Part shown: piece after piece, positions 62,700 through 64,000 of the stretch
Layout of the letters: every line of letters begins with the position of its first letter
Numbering within the stretch: position 1 is the stretch's first letter
Origin: a virus
Reading direction: 5' to 3' (one strand)
Virus record (IMG/VR): IMGVR_UViG_3300026097_000805
Coordinates: 115,648 to 179,647 of that record
Length of the DNA stretch: 64,000 nt
Notes under the pieces: generated by a model
What the model was told of the DNA's origin: nothing
The model's database searches: none
The model's input: only the letters and a program-made list of their open reading frames with translations
Position numbers and translations under genes: made by a program

Positions 62700-64000
62700 T
62701 TATCTAACTTCGGTCCAACCTAGACTTGCCCAGGCATCCTTGTTGCTTGCTATCGCGGCTACGGCAATGATAAATGTTTCTGAAGTGTCGCCTATAGTTG
62801 TGGTTGTGGTTCTCTGTAGCTGTGTGATAGTTCTGTCGGGAAAACGGAATATCTGTCCCATATTGCCGGAGTTAATAAAAGTTGTGGTTAAAACCTCTCC
62901 GTTGGTAAAGCCTGTTGCGGTAAGATTGTATTCAACTGGTGAATCGACACCATAACTAACCCAGGTGCCGCCTGTGACTGTGGCATTCCTGATTGCCCTT
63001 ACAAATATAGAAGTGTTGTCCAGTGTTGCCGCAGAAAACTCATCTGGTAATACTACACCGTTCAATCTGTCTGACTTCAATCTAATCGCAACCACAGGCT
63101 TGAATGTATTGGCGGTGGTGCCAAGATCGTAGCCTGTGAGCGGGCTGGCAACACTCTGCTGTCTGCCCAACAGTTCTGTTCTGCCTTCTGTGGCGAAACT
63201 GTGCGATCCTTGATAGAAGGTGTGTGTGCCAGGTGTGCCTGCTACATTTGTGAGTTCTATTCTCACAGGCAGTGCGGCGGTGCTGGCCCAGGAGTATGGT
63301 AGCACATTGCCTGTTTGTATCTGATGAACAGGATAGGCATTGTTGTTGATAATAAACTTGAACTCCACCATACCAGCCCCATACCATTCGTATTCAATGA
63401 TCATATGCTGTGTGGCTGTAGGGTCTGCCACAATGCCACTTGGTCCTGTGCCGTCCAGTTTATCCACATTCCAGTCTTCTCGGGCTATTCTGGTATCCGC
63501 TGGGCCTGACTCTGTGTTTCTGCGTGTGGCACAATAGTAAGTGCCGTCTCCGCCGTCTTCAAAGTATGCTCCGTTGAGTGCGTCAAATATACCAAAGCGT
63601 CTGCGTATGCCTGTGGTGGGTGTTCCAAATCTCACGGTCATTGCCACTTCGCTCTGTCTGCCTGGAATGTATCTCTGAACACGACGAGTCTGTCTTATAA
63701 CTTCATCGCCAGCGTCCCCGCCCACTTCCAGTTTGACCTTGCCTAGATATTCATCGTGTGTGGCTGAGGCTGTTCCTGTTGTGACTTCATCCCAAATGTC
63801 CGGGTCTTTTGAATATGTAAAGTTTCCAAAGTCTGTGATTTCGTATGTGCTGACCTTCACACGGTTCTTTGAAGTGTGCTGTTTAGTGGTGTCGTCTATG
63901 CGTATAACAGGATAACCATACGGATCGTAGGTCATTGCCTGCACCAAGTCGTTGGTGTTAGGTTCGTGGCTGTGAACGTAGTTGGTTGAGTTGGGATTTA
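62700..64000 (-). CDS. Virion structural / tail-fibre-like protein, partial (N-terminus off window)
   Basis: At least 432 aa; the frame is still open at the window edge, so an internal TTG at 63947 is not the start. Beta-sandwich-like, rich in Gly, Thr, Arg and aromatic residues (EYEWYGAGMVEFKFIINNNA), resembling phage proteins with a laminin-G or jelly-roll-like middle. Likely a baseplate or fibre component; no firm family. Confidence 0.72.
   Translation of the reverse strand, partial: NPNSTNYVHSHEPNTNDLVQAMTYDPYGYPVIRIDDTTKQHTSKNRVKVSTYEITDFGNFTYSKDPDIWDEVTTGTASATHDEYLGKVKLEVGGDAGDEVIRQTRRVQRYIPGRQSEVAMTVRFGTPTTGIRRRFGIFDALNGAYFEDGGDGTYYCATRRNTESGPADTRIAREDWNVDKLDGTGPSGIVADPTATQHMIIEYEWYGAGMVEFKFIINNNAYPVHQIQTGNVLPYSWASTAALPVRIELTNVAGTPGTHTFYQGSHSFATEGRTELLGRQQSVASPLTGYDLGTTANTFKPVVAIRLKSDRLNGVVLPDEFSAATLDNTSIFVRAIRNATVTGGTWVSYGVDSPVEYNLTATGFTNGEVLTTTFINSGNMGQIFRFPDRTITQLQRTTTTTIGDTSETFIIAVAAIASNKDAWASLGWTEVR

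Noticed and set aside
62700-63947. Complete 415-aa gene starting at 63947
   Set aside because: That codon is TTG without a ribosome site, and the frame continues upstream to the window edge, so the gene is partial.

Overview
The window is one end-to-end stretch of a large, tightly packed marine myovirus-like genome (T4-type biology). Evidence for a T4-like phage: class Ia ribonucleotide reductase with glutaredoxin, Hsp20, PAAR spike tip, tail-fibre-like proteins, T4-type late promoters (TATAAATA and one-base variants) in front of virion-type genes, and several proteins starting with a peptide like the T4 capsid-targeting sequence. No portal, terminase or major capsid gene lies in the window, so the T4-like call rests on these secondary signs. 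The host is probably a marine alphaproteobacterium: the phage carries a circularly permuted, two-piece tmRNA gene of the alphaproteobacterial kind, DUF1127 genes, a heme oxygenase plus PcyX-type bilin reductase pair, and a pho-box pstS. Base composition looks moderate (roughly 40% GC by eye), not as AT-rich as many SAR11 phages.

Layout. 1-219: end of a metallophosphoesterase. 285-2555: 20 tRNA genes on the minus strand in two blocks, split by a promoter, a tiny ORF and a terminator, with a ~300-nt unidentified structured RNA inside. Arg, His and Val tRNAs are absent. 2917-20731: minus-strand run of small early/middle-type genes, including ClpP, SHMT, a TilS-like enzyme, a DNA methyltransferase with a possible restriction partner, SprT-like protease, IF-1, an AbrB-like regulator, a 2OG oxygenase, peroxiredoxin and rubrerythrin. 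20848-28200: envelope and virion-type genes, including two long low-complexity secreted proteins. 28224-33810: bilin genes, ClpS, Hsp20, a membrane transporter-like protein, GMP reductase, a 2OG oxygenase and ribosomal protein S21. 33898-40360: coiled-coil membrane protein, lipoproteins, SleB hydrolase, SNase, outer-membrane barrel, tmRNA, Hc1-like protein, HAD phosphatase. 40423-45439: PAAR, virion proteins, Grx-NrdB-NrdA. 45471-55916: tail fibre, exonuclease, NfuA-like protein and a block of probable internal head proteins, including a ligase-like/nucleotidyltransferase pair. 55984-60133: plus-strand lipase, then envelope-sugar genes and PstS on the minus strand. 60261-62593: a 53-aa minus gene, then a plus-strand group with DUF1127 and alternative oxidase. 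62700-64000: a structural protein running off the end.

How it fits together. The strongest theme is takeover of host translation and its quality control: 20 tRNAs, one of them initiator-like, a TilS-like anticodon enzyme, IF-1, S21, tmRNA, ClpP and ClpS. A second theme is metabolism: nucleotides (NrdAB, GMP reductase, SHMT), phosphate uptake, bilins, alternative respiration and peroxide defence. Two promoter classes recur: consensus sigma70-type TTGACA-(16-18)-TATAAT and T4-type late. The hsp20 and tmRNA genes carry both, superimposed.
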